From Streptomyces sp. AcH 505 (lineage in GTDB: Bacteria; Actinomycetota; Actinomycetes; Streptomycetales; Streptomycetaceae): 36,497 bases of DNA. The stretch lies in contig NZ_JTIY01000002.1 of the NCBI RefSeq assembly GCF_000818175.1, positions 374,463 to 410,959 on the forward strand, read 5' to 3'. Each line of letters opens with the position of its first letter. The first letter of the stretch is position 1. The notes beneath the pieces were generated by a model. It did not search any database and was not told the origin of the DNA. It saw only the letters and a program-made list of their open reading frames with translations. The translations under genes were made by a program, and so were the position numbers. Below, one piece after another: positions 7,641 to 15,395 of the stretch.

Positions 7641-9578
7641 TTACGTGGCGGAGAGCGTGAAGCTCTGGGCCGGGCCGTTGCTGCACGTCCACTGTTGGAG
7701 GCGGGCGCCGTCCGCGGTGGAGACGTCGGTGATGTCCAGGCACTGCGCGGTGTTGTTGCGTGGTGTGAAGCTGTAGCTGCCGTCGCTGTGCTGGACGGGC
7801 TTGAACTGCTCGTTCGTGCCGCCGCCGTAGCCCCACAGCTGGACCTTGACGCCGTTTCCTGTGGCGCCGGGGCCGCCGGTGATGTCCCAGGCCGCGGTGG
7901 CGGCGTTGCGGCTGACGACCTTGTAGTAGCCGCTGTCGGTGGGCTGGAACTGCCACTGCTGGTTGGTGCTGCCGGCGACACAGGTCCACTGCTGCAGTGC
8001 GGTCCCGTTGGCGGTGCCGCCGTTCGCCGCGTCGACACACTTGTGGCTGTTGGTGTTGGCGATCGAGTACCACTTACTCGCATCGATCACACTGCCGCCG
8101 CCGTCGCCGGTCCCGCCGCCTCCGCCGGTCGTGCCGGGCTTCCAGGTGAAGGTCGCCACCGCCTTGGCCGGCACGGAGTAGCTGAAGTTCTGGCCGTTGT
8201 GGTTGACGCCGAAGGTGCGGGCGTTGGCGGTGTCGCCGTTGAGGACGATCAGAGCGATGGAGCCGTCCGGGTTGCGGAAGGCGACATCCTGGAGGTTCCC
8301 CGAACCGAAGGTGTTGGAGTCGACGCGGACCGCGCCGGGCTTGACGAACTTGCTGGCCTGGCCGAGGACGTAGTACTCGGCGTTGTACGCGGCCGTGCCT
8401 GCGGAGTTGTTGACCGTGACGGCGCCCGTGCAGGTGGTGCAGTTCATGCTCGGACCGCCGCTCGGGTCCAGCGCCATGTTCCATGTCACCACGGACTTCG
8501 CCCAGTTGCGGGTCGCGCCGATGATCAGGTTCTCCGTCTGCCAGTCGAGGGAGTCGGCGAACGTGTTGGCGTCGTTGGCGGATTTGCTGCCGGAGCACTC
8601 GGTGAAGTACGCGTCCTTGTTCGGGAACGAGTTGTGCACGACGGACTGCGCGCCCGGGTTGCCGCCGTAGCAGTGCCAGGCCACCCCCGCCGTGTACGGT
8701 CCGGCCGCGGAGTCGCCGAGCACGGTCGAAGGGAAGCCGGTGTCGTCCCAGTTGTGGTCGTAGCCGATGATCTTGGTGCTGAGACCGGCGGACGCGATGG
8801 CGGGGCCGAGATACCCGCCGATCAGTCGGGCCTCGTCGGCCGCCGAGTACGTGGAGCCGGGGTAGTTGGACGGGGAGAACTCCGGCTCGTTCTGCGGGGT
8901 GAGTAGTGAGACGGGGACGCCCGCGGTCTTGTACGCCTGGAGGAACTTGACCAAGTAGTTCGCGTACACCTGGTAGTTGGCGGAGTTCAGTGAGCCGCCC
9001 ACCATCGAACCGCTGCTCTTCATCCAGCCCGGCGGGCTCCAGGGCGTCGCCATGACGGTGGTGCTCGGGTTGAGCTGGAGCGCCTGCTTGAGCAGCGGCA
9101 GGATGTAGTCGTTGTCATGGGCGGTGGAGAAGTGCGTCAGGCTCGGGTCGCTCTGCCCCGCCGGCATGTCGTCGTAGGTGTACTGCGACCGGGCGAAGTC
9201 CGAAGCCCCGATCGGCTGGCGCAGGAAGCTCAGCCCGATGCCCGAGGCGGGGTCGAAGAGCTTGGACATGATCGCGTTCCGCTGGGGCGAGTTGGCGATC
9301 AGCCACGCGGAGGAGTCGGTGAGCGAGGCGCCGAATCCGGTCATGGACTGGTACGTCTTCGACGAGTCGACGCTGATGACCTGTCCGGCCGAGCTCGCAC
9401 CGTCGGCGAAGGTCGCCCCGGACTGCGGAGCCAGCAGCTTGCTCTGGTCCGCCGTCGTCTCCCACACCGATACGGCGGGTCCTGCGGCAGCCTGCGCTGT
9501 GCCCGAACTGACGGCGGTGGCGGCCGAGAAGACCAGCGCCGAGGCCAGCATGGCGGAAAGGATTCTGGTACGGGACAA
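7641..9578 (-). CDS. secreted GH30 glycoside hydrolase with C-terminal CBM13 (ricin-type beta-trefoil)
   Basis: This is a 645-aa secreted enzyme. The TTG at 9576-9578 is the start: AGGAGG lies eight bases upstream, and a signal peptide with cleavage after AQA follows (to about residue 31). Residues about 65-480 are a GH30 (beta/alpha)8 barrel with a side beta domain. TGFGASLTDSSAWL opens the domain, Glu231 in TPQNEP is the acid/base and Glu327 in YFTECSG the nucleophile. A Gly-rich linker near 485-500 leads to a ricin-type lectin domain (502-645) with QQWTC repeats that should bind galactose- or xylose-type sugars. GH30 covers glucosylceramidase, beta-1,6-glucanase, xylanase and beta-1,6-galactanase; motifs alone do not fix the substrate. 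It lies downstream of a LacI gene and is paired with a second GH30 gene. Confidence 0.92.
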   Translation of the reverse strand: MSRTRILSAMLASALVFSAATAVSSGTAQAAAGPAVSVWETTADQSKLLAPQSGATFADGASSAGQVISVDSSKTYQSMTGFGASLTDSSAWLIANSPQRNAIMSKLFDPASGIGLSFLRQPIGASDFARSQYTYDDMPAGQSDPSLTHFSTAHDNDYILPLLKQALQLNPSTTVMATPWSPPGWMKSSGSMVGGSLNSANYQVYANYLVKFLQAYKTAGVPVSLLTPQNEPEFSPSNYPGSTYSAADEARLIGGYLGPAIASAGLSTKIIGYDHNWDDTGFPSTVLGDSAAGPYTAGVAWHCYGGNPGAQSVVHNSFPNKDAYFTECSGSKSANDANTFADSLDWQTENLIIGATRNWAKSVVTWNMALDPSGGPSMNCTTCTGAVTVNNSAGTAAYNAEYYVLGQASKFVKPGAVRVDSNTFGSGNLQDVAFRNPDGSIALIVLNGDTANARTFGVNHNGQNFSYSVPAKAVATFTWKPGTTGGGGGTGDGGGSVIDASKWYSIANTNSHKCVDAANGGTANGTALQQWTCVAGSTNQQWQFQPTDSGYYKVVSRNAATAAWDITGGPGATGNGVKVQLWGYGGGTNEQFKPVQHSDGSYSFTPRNNTAQCLDITDVSTADGARLQQWTCSNGPAQSFTLSAT

Positions 9579-9709
9579 CTCTGTCCCTCCTTCTTCGAAG
9601 GTGGTGGAGCAGCGGGCACCGGGGCATGGCGGGGCGCGACGGGGTGCGGAAAAGGGGGAACGGCCAGGCGGGCCCACGGTGACGGTGCTGCGATGTCACT
9701 GGCGCGATC

Positions 9710-9742
9710 TGACAACAGCCTTGTGTTCAAAGGGTGTTGTCA
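9710..9742. promoter_or_regulatory. inverted repeat upstream of the GH30-CBM13 gene
   Basis: TGACAACA (9710-9717) and TGTTGTCA (9735-9742) are perfect 8-bp arms separated by 17 bp, about 130-165 bp upstream of the GH30 start. The 17-bp gap equals a promoter spacer, so the element could be a promoter/operator region. The adjacent LacI protein is the obvious candidate ligand, but long-spaced arms are atypical for LacI sites. Moderate to low certainty of function; the repeat itself is clear. Confidence 0.5.
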
Positions 9743-9822
9743 TGGGTGGACTGGATGCCACGGTGCCTTCAGCATCCTGATTGAAGGGGAGGATGCCGCA
9801 GCGGTCAAGGGGGCGGGAACCG

Positions 9823-9851
9823 AAAAAAGCCCGACCTGAGCCGGGGCGGGC
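9823..9851 (-). terminator. rho-independent-like terminator of the LacI gene
   Basis: On the minus strand a GC stem (GCCCG paired with CGGGC, 9847-9851 with 9829-9833) is followed directly by six T residues (9823-9828). It lies 46 bp after the LacI stop. This separates LacI transcription from the downstream GH30-CBM13 gene, which therefore needs its own promoter. Confidence 0.6.
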
Positions 9852-9896
9852 CGGATGGAGCGTTCATTTCCTCAACGCGGCGCAGGTGTCAGGGGG

Positions 9897-10913
9897 TCAG
9901 CCCCGTGGCACCGGACCGGTCGATTCCCGCAGCACCAGATGCGTGGCGAGTTCGACATGGAGGGTGTCCACGGTGTGCCGGTCGAGCAGCCGCATCAGCA
10001 GCGACACGGCCATCCGGCCCATCTCCTCCAGCGGCTGACCCACCGTCGTCAGCCGGGGCACCGTGCTGCGGCTCAGATCGGTGTCGTCGAAGCCGGTGAT
10101 CGACAGGTCCGCCGGGACCCGCAGCCCCCGCTCGTACGCGGCCCGCAGCGCGCCGACCGCCGCCTTGTCGTTGAACGCGACCAGGGCGGTGGGGCGTTCG
10201 GGCAGGTCGAGCAGGTCGCCCGCCGCTTCGTAACCCCGGTCGGCCGTCGGTTCGATGGCGCGCAACAGGGCGGGCGACGGCAACAGCCCGGCCTCGGCGA
10301 GCGCGGCGGCGTGGCCGGCGAGCCGGGACTGGGTCGCCAGCCACTCGGTGGGTCCGCCGATGACCCCGATGCGCCGGTGCCCGAGCTGCACCAGATGCGC
10401 GGTGACGGAGCGGGCCGCGGTCAGATTGGCCGCCGACACCGACGCGATGTCCCGGGACAACGGGCTGCTCGGGTCGACCACCACGAACGGCAGCCCCCGG
10501 GCGCGCAGCGCCTCCAGCTCCGTCGCGGGCTCGGGCGGCAGGATCAGCACCGCGCCCGCGAGCCCGGACTCCTGGGCGAGCCCGGCCAGCACCCCCGGCC
10601 GGCGGGCGGCGTCGCCCGCGCTGAGCACCACGCGCCTGCCGTGCAGGTCGAGCGTCTCGGCGATCGAGGAGACGATCACGCCGAAGTAGTCGGTCAGCAC
10701 GTACGGGCAGCGCACATAGATCGCCCCGCCCGAGGCGCCGCGCCGCGCGGGGGCCGGGGCGCCCAGCCGCTCGATCGCCCTGCGCACCAACTCCTGCGTG
10801 TCGGAGGCCACATGCTCGTGCCCGTTCATGACGCGCGAAACCGTGGCGATCGACACGCCCGCTTCGGCGGCGATAGCGCGCACCGTGACCCGGGAACTCC
10901 TCAGCTCAGCCAC
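9897..10913 (-). CDS. LacI-family transcriptional regulator of the flanking GH30 genes (inferred)
   Basis: This 338-aa LacI/GalR protein has the DNA-binding helix-turn-helix at residues 10-35 (VTVRAIAAEAGVSIATVSRV), a hinge helix region near 45-60 and a periplasmic-binding-protein-like effector core with NDKAAVGAL and ITGFDD late in the protein. The GTG at 10911-10913 is used; no Shine-Dalgarno precedes it, so a leaderless mRNA is possible. It sits between two secreted GH30 genes, codirectional with one and divergent from the other, which argues for control of both by a sugar released from their substrate. Repeated GTTWCA elements in the divergent region are candidate binding sites. The ligand cannot be read from sequence. 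Confidence 0.92.
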   Translation of the reverse strand: MAELRSSRVTVRAIAAEAGVSIATVSRVMNGHEHVASDTQELVRRAIERLGAPAPARRGASGGAIYVRCPYVLTDYFGVIVSSIAETLDLHGRRVVLSAGDAARRPGVLAGLAQESGLAGAVLILPPEPATELEALRARGLPFVVVDPSSPLSRDIASVSAANLTAARSVTAHLVQLGHRRIGVIGGPTEWLATQSRLAGHAAALAEAGLLPSPALLRAIEPTADRGYEAAGDLLDLPERPTALVAFNDKAAVGALRAAYERGLRVPADLSITGFDDTDLSRSTVPRLTTVGQPLEEMGRMAVSLLMRLLDRHTVDTLHVELATHLVLRESTGPVPRG

Positions 10914-11050
10914 TTGTTACAGCTTTTCGTTTCATGCGGGCAGCGTAGCGGAGCCGGACTTATCGGCTGTAGAGGGCTTGACAGTCCATGACGGGTACGG
11001 CTTTTCTGTGCACACGTCAAAGAGTTTCCAGGATGTTTCAGTTTGTTACA
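10914..11050. promoter_or_regulatory. divergent LacI/GH30 control region with repeated TTGTTACA elements
   Basis: TTGTTACA occurs twice (10914-10921 and 11043-11050). Each copy is close to a GTTTCA (10929-10934 and 11035-11040), giving four GTTWCA-type half sites that bracket the region. The second pair reads as direct repeats ten bases apart, one helical turn. A TTGACA hexamer at 10978-10983 could be a -35 for the plus-strand GH30 gene, though no good -10 follows at 17-18 bp. The flanking clusters would allow looping by a LacI tetramer or dimer pair; that is inference. Confidence 0.45.
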
Positions 11051-11184
11051 TGACGGGTTTCGGTAACTCGTCCCCGAAGCGGAACCGGCCCGTGTTCACC
11101 GGCTCCGCCGCGCCACGGTCCTGCCTTCACCCGCACCTGCCACCTTCAGCTCCGATCGCGTCCCGTCTCCGAGGAGAACCACTG

Positions 11185-13152
11185 ATGAGACCCTCCCTGA
11201 CTGCGGCGGCCGTCGCGGCGGCCGCACTCTGTCTCGCGTGTCTGCCGGCCGTCCAGACGGCGGCGGTCACGCCGGCCGGCCGGACCGTACCGGCCGGACA
11301 CCACCAGCCGGGCTCGCCGCAGGCGCGGGTGTGGGTGACGACGGCGGACGGGGCCCAGGAACTGCGCGAGCAGGCGCCCGTCGCGTTCCGCGCCGGTGCG
11401 TCCGACCGGACGACCATCACCGTCGACCCGAACCAGAGCTTCCAGCGCATGGACGGCTTCGGCGGTGCGCTCACCGACTCTTCGGCGGCCGTCCTCGCCC
11501 AACTGCCCCGTACAGCACGGGACTCCGCGATGCGGCAGCTCTTCGACCCGGTCCGCGGCATCGGCGTCAGCTTCCTGCGCCAGCCCGTCGGATCCTCCGA
11601 CTTCACGGCCGCGGCCACGCACTACACGTACGACGACGTCCCGGCGGGACAGACCGACTTCGCCCTGCGGCACTTCAGCATCGCCCACGACGAGCGGCAG
11701 ATCCTGCCGCTGCTGCGCCAGGCCAAGCAGCTCAATCCCCGGCTCACCGTGATGGCCACGCCGTGGAGTCCGCCGGCCTGGATGAAGGACAGCGACTCGC
11801 TGGTCGGCGGTCACCTCAAGGACGATCCGGCGGTGTACGACGCGTACGCCCGGTACCTGGTGAAGTACGTCAAGGCGTACGCGGCGGCCGGTGTGCCCGT
11901 CGACTATCTGACCGTCCAGAACGAGCCGCAGAACCGCAAACCCAACGCCTACCCCGGCACCGACCTGCCCGTCGAGCAGGAGGCCAAGGTCATCGAGGCG
12001 CTCGGACCGCTGCTGCACCGGGCCAGCCCGCGTACCAAGATCCTTGCCTACGACCACAACTGGTCGACGCACCCCGACGACATCGCCACCGCCGAGCAGC
12101 TCGGCGAGGACCCGCAGACGGACTACCCGTACCAGGTGCTCGACGGCCCGGCGGCGAAGTGGATCGCGGGTACGGCGTACCACTGCTACTCGGGCGACCC
12201 CAGTGCGCAGAGCGCCCTGCACGACGCCCATCCGGACAAGGGCATCTGGTTCACGGAGTGTTCCGGCTCGCACGGAGCGACCGACACGCCCGCGCAGATC
12301 TTCCGGGGGACCCTGACCTGGCACGCACGGACCATCACCGTCGGCACCACACGCAACTGGGCCAGGTCCGTCGCTGACTGGAACGTCGCACTCGACGCCG
12401 ACGGCGGTCCGCACAACGGCGGTTGCGACACCTGCACCGGGCTGCTGGCCGTGCACGACGACGGGACCGTGACCGCGAACGCCGAGTTCTACACCATCGG
12501 CCACCTGTCGAAGTTCGTACGCCCGGGGGCCGTTCGCATCGCCAGCACCAACTACGGCACCCCCGGCTGGAACGGCCAGCTCACCGATGTCGCCTTCCGC
12601 AACCCGGACGGCTCGACGGCGCTCGTCGTGCACAACGAGAACGACGACCCGCGCACGTTCGCCGTCGCCGTGGGCGACCGGACGTTCGAGTACACCCTCC
12701 CCGGCGGAGCGCTCGCGACCTTCACCTGGCCCAAGTCGGCCGCTCTCACCAGCAGGTTGCACGAGGTGCCCCTGACCGGCGCCCACGCCACCTCCCAGCC
12801 CGCGGGCCAGGACGCGGCGGACCTCGCGACCGACGCGGACGGCTCGACCCGCTGGTCCAGCGGCCAGGCCCAGGAACCGGGCCAGTACGTGCAGATCGAC
12901 CTGGGCAAGCGGCGGGACTTCCGCCGGGTCGCCATCGACAGCGGCGACAACCTGGGCGACTACGCCCGCGGCTGGCAGGTCTCCGTGAGCAACGACGGTA
13001 CGACCTGGCACACGGCGGCCACCGGCACCGGAACAGGCCAACTCACCACGGCGGACCTCCGCCGCACCACCACGGCCCGCTACATCAGGGTGACCTCGAC
13101 AGGCACAGCCCCCAACTGGTGGAGCATCGCCGACCTCCGCCTCTACCGCTGA
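11185..13152 (+). CDS. secreted GH30 glycoside hydrolase with C-terminal F5/8-type C (CBM32-like) domain
   Basis: This is a 655-aa secreted enzyme. The ATG at 11185 has GAGGAG nine bases upstream and begins an Ala-rich signal peptide (residues 1 to about 26). Residues 75-515 are GH30: DGFGGALTDSSAAVL opens the domain, Glu247 in TVQNEP is the acid/base and Glu358 in WFTECSG the nucleophile. Residues 525-655 form a discoidin/F5-8C galactose-binding-like fold with AADLATDADGSTRWSS near the start and YIRVTSTG near the end. It is related in sequence to the GH30-CBM13 protein on the other side of the LacI gene but carries a different binding module, so the two probably target different parts of one polymer. 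An 11-bp hairpin follows the stop. Confidence 0.93.
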   Translation: MRPSLTAAAVAAAALCLACLPAVQTAAVTPAGRTVPAGHHQPGSPQARVWVTTADGAQELREQAPVAFRAGASDRTTITVDPNQSFQRMDGFGGALTDSSAAVLAQLPRTARDSAMRQLFDPVRGIGVSFLRQPVGSSDFTAAATHYTYDDVPAGQTDFALRHFSIAHDERQILPLLRQAKQLNPRLTVMATPWSPPAWMKDSDSLVGGHLKDDPAVYDAYARYLVKYVKAYAAAGVPVDYLTVQNEPQNRKPNAYPGTDLPVEQEAKVIEALGPLLHRASPRTKILAYDHNWSTHPDDIATAEQLGEDPQTDYPYQVLDGPAAKWIAGTAYHCYSGDPSAQSALHDAHPDKGIWFTECSGSHGATDTPAQIFRGTLTWHARTITVGTTRNWARSVADWNVALDADGGPHNGGCDTCTGLLAVHDDGTVTANAEFYTIGHLSKFVRPGAVRIASTNYGTPGWNGQLTDVAFRNPDGSTALVVHNENDDPRTFAVAVGDRTFEYTLPGGALATFTWPKSAALTSRLHEVPLTGAHATSQPAGQDAADLATDADGSTRWSSGQAQEPGQYVQIDLGKRRDFRRVAIDSGDNLGDYARGWQVSVSNDGTTWHTAATGTGTGQLTTADLRRTTTARYIRVTSTGTAPNWWSIADLRLYR

Positions 13153-13162
13153 CCTTGCTCCT

Positions 13163-13190
13163 CCCGCCCGCCCCGGCGAGGGCGGGCGGG
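13163..13190 (+). terminator. strong GC hairpin after GH30-CBM32 gene
   Basis: CCCGCCCGCCC (13163-13173) and GGGCGGGCGGG (13180-13190) form a perfect 11-bp stem with a six-base loop, starting 11 bp after the stop codon. There is no T-tract, typical for streptomycete terminators. Confidence 0.75.
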
Positions 13191-13360
13191 CCCCCATACC
13201 ACCTGTTCGAAAGCTAATTCATCTCATCTGCTGATCCGACCAATCCGTGTGCCGCGCTGATACGAACATATGACTGAGAGATCTCGGGACAGGGCGCGCG
13301 GCACGGACCTCGTCGGCGCTCGGTCGTTTTCATGCGCGCCAGTGGGGAGTGGTCAGGAAG

Positions 13361-14173
13361 ATGGGCACAGCGGTCGAGGAACGCCCGAAGAGAGCAGAGG
13401 ACGCAGGGGAGGCGAAGGAAGCAGACACCGGCGCCGGCGCGCAGAGCGCCGAGACCGGGGAGGCCGCGGGCGGGGTGCCGGCTCTTTCGCCTTATTCTGG
13501 TGGGCCCGTTTTCGTGGACGCCAGTGGCCGGCGGCGGCGGTTGTTCCGTAAGGCGGGGTGGCTGGTGGCCGGGTCGTGCGCCTGTTACGCCGTCGCGCTG
13601 GGCGGCGCCATCGTCGGCGGTACGTCGGCCGCGCCCTGGCTGCCGATACCGGGCATGGTCCAGAAGGCGGAAGGGGCGGTCAAGCAGGACACGCTCGCCG
13701 ATCGCGCGCCCAAGGACTCGGCCCCGAAGCCGCAGGCGGACGCCGGTACGCCCACGTCGGGCAGCGTCGGAGGACCGCTCGCGGGTGCGGGCATCCCGAG
13801 TACCGCCGGACGGACCGCGCAGGAGACGACCGCGAAGGACACCGCCGGCAAGAAGGACTCCGCCTCGGCAGACGAGTCCTCCGGCAAGGCCCCCGCGAAG
13901 AGCGCGGCGGGCGGCGGCAAGGCTCCCGTCGGCACCACCGGCGACCAGAACCCGGCGCCGGACAAGGGCAGTTCGGACAGCGGCTCGGGTTCGGGCTCGG
14001 GCAGTACGACGGCACCCGACGAGTCGGCCGGCGGCAGCGACGACAGCCCGGCGACGAACGAGCCCGCGCCGCCCGCTGAGCAGCCGGCTGCCGACGCCCC
14101 CGCTCCCAGCAACCCCATCGGTGATCTGCTCGGGGGTGTCCTCGGCCTTCCGGGCAAGCTGCTGGGCGGCTAG
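13361..14173 (+). CDS. single-pass membrane protein with long low-complexity extracytoplasmic tail, function unknown
   Basis: This 270-aa protein has a charged N-terminal cytoplasmic part (residues 1-55), a basic stop GRRRRLFRKAG, one transmembrane segment (about 65-90) and then a long Ala/Ser/Gly/Thr/Pro-rich tail with an SGSGSGS run near residue 210. It ends in a hydrophobic, Gly-rich segment (IGDLLGGVLGLPGKLLGG). The stretch FVDASGRRRR-LFRKAGWL followed by APWLPIPG resembles the N-terminus of small membrane proteins found beside glycosyltransferase/polysaccharide deacetylase genes in other streptomycetes (recollection), but no such partner is adjacent here. A GTG four codons upstream (13349) is an alternative start. 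An 11-bp hairpin lies 24 bp after the stop. I assign no function; a cell-surface or wall-spanning role is inference. Confidence 0.7.
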   Translation: MGTAVEERPKRAEDAGEAKEADTGAGAQSAETGEAAGGVPALSPYSGGPVFVDASGRRRRLFRKAGWLVAGSCACYAVALGGAIVGGTSAAPWLPIPGMVQKAEGAVKQDTLADRAPKDSAPKPQADAGTPTSGSVGGPLAGAGIPSTAGRTAQETTAKDTAGKKDSASADESSGKAPAKSAAGGGKAPVGTTGDQNPAPDKGSSDSGSGSGSGSTTAPDESAGGSDDSPATNEPAPPAEQPAADAPAPSNPIGDLLGGVLGLPGKLLGG

Positions 14174-14196
14174 GCCGTCCACGGAGTCAACGCCCT

Positions 14197-14229
14197 GCGG
14201 GCGGTCGGTGCCGGTGGCGCCGACCGCCC
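14197..14229 (+). terminator. strong hairpin downstream of the membrane protein gene
   Basis: CGGGCGGTCGG (14197-14207) and CCGACCGCCCG (14219-14229) are a perfect 11-bp stem, and the loop can itself pair GCC with GGC. It lies 24 bp after the stop of the 13361-14173 gene. The remainder of the gap to 14395 shows nothing further that I can call. Confidence 0.7.
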
Positions 14230-14394
14230 GTACGTATGTGTACGGCGCCCGAGCCGGGCGGCTGGGCAGGTGGTACTGCTGTTCCTACTTTTCGTCTGGC
14301 GGTCACCGCGCCACCAGGGGGATGATCGAACATGTGACTGCCCCGGGTGAGGGCCGCCGACCGCGGTGTCCCCGGGCGCGACGACGGGAGACGT

Positions 14395-14859
14395 ATGACT
14401 GACGACCCGAACGCACGCATCATCGACGAGTTCCGCGCCAACCACGGACAGGTCGGCGGGAACTTCGCGGGTGCGCCGCTGCTTCTGCTGCACACCGTCG
14501 GTGCCCGATCCGGCGCACCCCGTGTCAATCCGATGATGTACCTGGCCGGTGAGGGCCGCTACTTCGTCTTCGCCTCCAAAGCGGGCTCCGACCACAACCC
14601 GGACTGGTACCACAACCTGATCGCCCATCCCGACGTGCGCGTCGAGATCAAGGACGAGACTCTCGACGTCCGTGCCGTCGAGCTGCGTGGCGAGGAGCGG
14701 GACACCGTCTACGCCGAGCAGGCCGGCCTTTACCCCGGGTTCGCCGACTACCAGCGCAAGACCGAGCGGATCATCCCGGTCGTCGCACTCGTCCCCACCG
14801 GCGGTGACGGTGACGACAGCGCCGCGTCCGCCGGCCGCGCGGAAGGGAATCCGTCGTGA
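14395..14859 (+). CDS. deazaflavin (F420)-dependent nitroreductase-family protein
   Basis: This 154-aa protein belongs to the split-barrel DDN/FDOR family that uses F420H2. The family signature runs through residues 22-48: a short NFAG loop, LLLLHTVGARSG and RVNPMMYL. SKAGSDHNPDWYHNLIAHPD around 62-81 is the typical cofactor-phosphate-binding segment. YAEQAGLYPGFADYQRKTER-type endings are characteristic of the actinobacterial 'nitroreductase/deazaflavin-dependent oxidoreductase' group. The ATG at 14395 follows GGGAG by four bases. The TGA overlaps the GTG of the cupin gene, so the two are translationally coupled. Substrate unknown; reduction of quinones, nitro compounds or unsaturated ketones is typical for the family. 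Confidence 0.9.
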   Translation: MTDDPNARIIDEFRANHGQVGGNFAGAPLLLLHTVGARSGAPRVNPMMYLAGEGRYFVFASKAGSDHNPDWYHNLIAHPDVRVEIKDETLDVRAVELRGEERDTVYAEQAGLYPGFADYQRKTERIIPVVALVPTGGDGDDSAASAGRAEGNPS

Positions 14860-15323
14860 GCATCGCCTATCTCGCCCAGCCCGAACAGCAGCAGAAGCTG
14901 GAATGGCTCGACGGAGGCATGTTCTCCGTCCTCCTCGACAGCGCGGCCACCGACGGGCAGCTCACCGTCGGACGGTTCTCCGTCAGCAAGGGGGAGGCGC
15001 CGCCGTACCACATGCACACCAATGAGGACGAAGTCTTCATGCTCATCAAGGGTGAGGCGCTGCTCTGGTCCGACGACCAGGAGATGGAGCTGTCCGAGGG
15101 CGGCATCGTCTTCCTGCCTCGCAACGTGCCGCACGGCTACCGGATCACCTCCGACACGGCCGACCTGCTGATGATCTGCACCCCTGGCGGCATCGAGGGC
15201 ATGTTCCGGCACGCGGGACGTGACATGGCGACGCCGCGTCCCGAGGGCTTCGAGATCTCGAAGGACCGCATGGCCGAGGCCGCCGACATGTACGGGCAGA
15301 TCATCGTCGGCCCGCCGCGCTGA
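14856..15323 (+). CDS. cupin-domain protein (quercetinase/pirin-like single cupin)
   Basis: This 155-aa protein has a single conserved beta-barrel cupin. The first motif contains the metal ligands in PPYHMHTNEDEVFMLIKGE (His-x-His and Glu, residues about 50-68) and the second in LPRNVPHGYRI (His near 95). Proteins of this layout are annotated as quercetin 2,3-dioxygenase-like or simply cupins, and may be oxygenases, isomerases or binding proteins. The GTG start overlaps the stop of the deazaflavin-dependent protein by four bases. A gap of 72 bp separates it from the esterase gene. The trio (reductase, cupin, hydrolase) looks like a short detoxification or aromatic-modification operon; that is inference. 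Confidence 0.88.
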   Translation: MSIAYLAQPEQQQKLEWLDGGMFSVLLDSAATDGQLTVGRFSVSKGEAPPYHMHTNEDEVFMLIKGEALLWSDDQEMELSEGGIVFLPRNVPHGYRITSDTADLLMICTPGGIEGMFRHAGRDMATPRPEGFEISKDRMAEAADMYGQIIVGPPR

Positions 15324-15395
15324 CCCGGGCCCGCACCCGCCCGCGCTCGCCCCGCACCCGCGCGCCGTCCCGCCCCTGTCAGGAAAGGCTCCACC

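Larger units (their letters stand above)
9579..9896. other. 318-bp region between the LacI gene and the GH30-CBM13 gene
   Basis: Non-coding stretch upstream of the GH30-CBM13 gene. It contains the terminator-like hairpin of the LacI gene (9823-9851) and a long-spaced 8-bp inverted repeat (9710-9742), listed separately. Open frames extend into it from the GH30 gene, but the true start is the TTG at 9578. No other gene is supported. Confidence 0.6.

Noticed and set aside
9579-9677. Upstream ATG-type extension of the GH30-CBM13 gene
   Set aside because: The extension would put 33 Pro/Arg-rich residues before an otherwise perfect signal peptide, and the AGGAGG sits in front of the TTG at 9578.
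11146-13197. 683-residue minus-strand open frame across the second GH30 gene
   Set aside because: Antisense to a gene with a Shine-Dalgarno, signal peptide and both catalytic residues; no domain in the antisense frame.
13214-14182. 322-residue minus-strand open frame opposite the low-complexity membrane protein
   Set aside because: The plus frame has a clear transmembrane segment and upstream ribosome site; the minus frame is Arg/Ala/Gly-rich and lacks a start signal.
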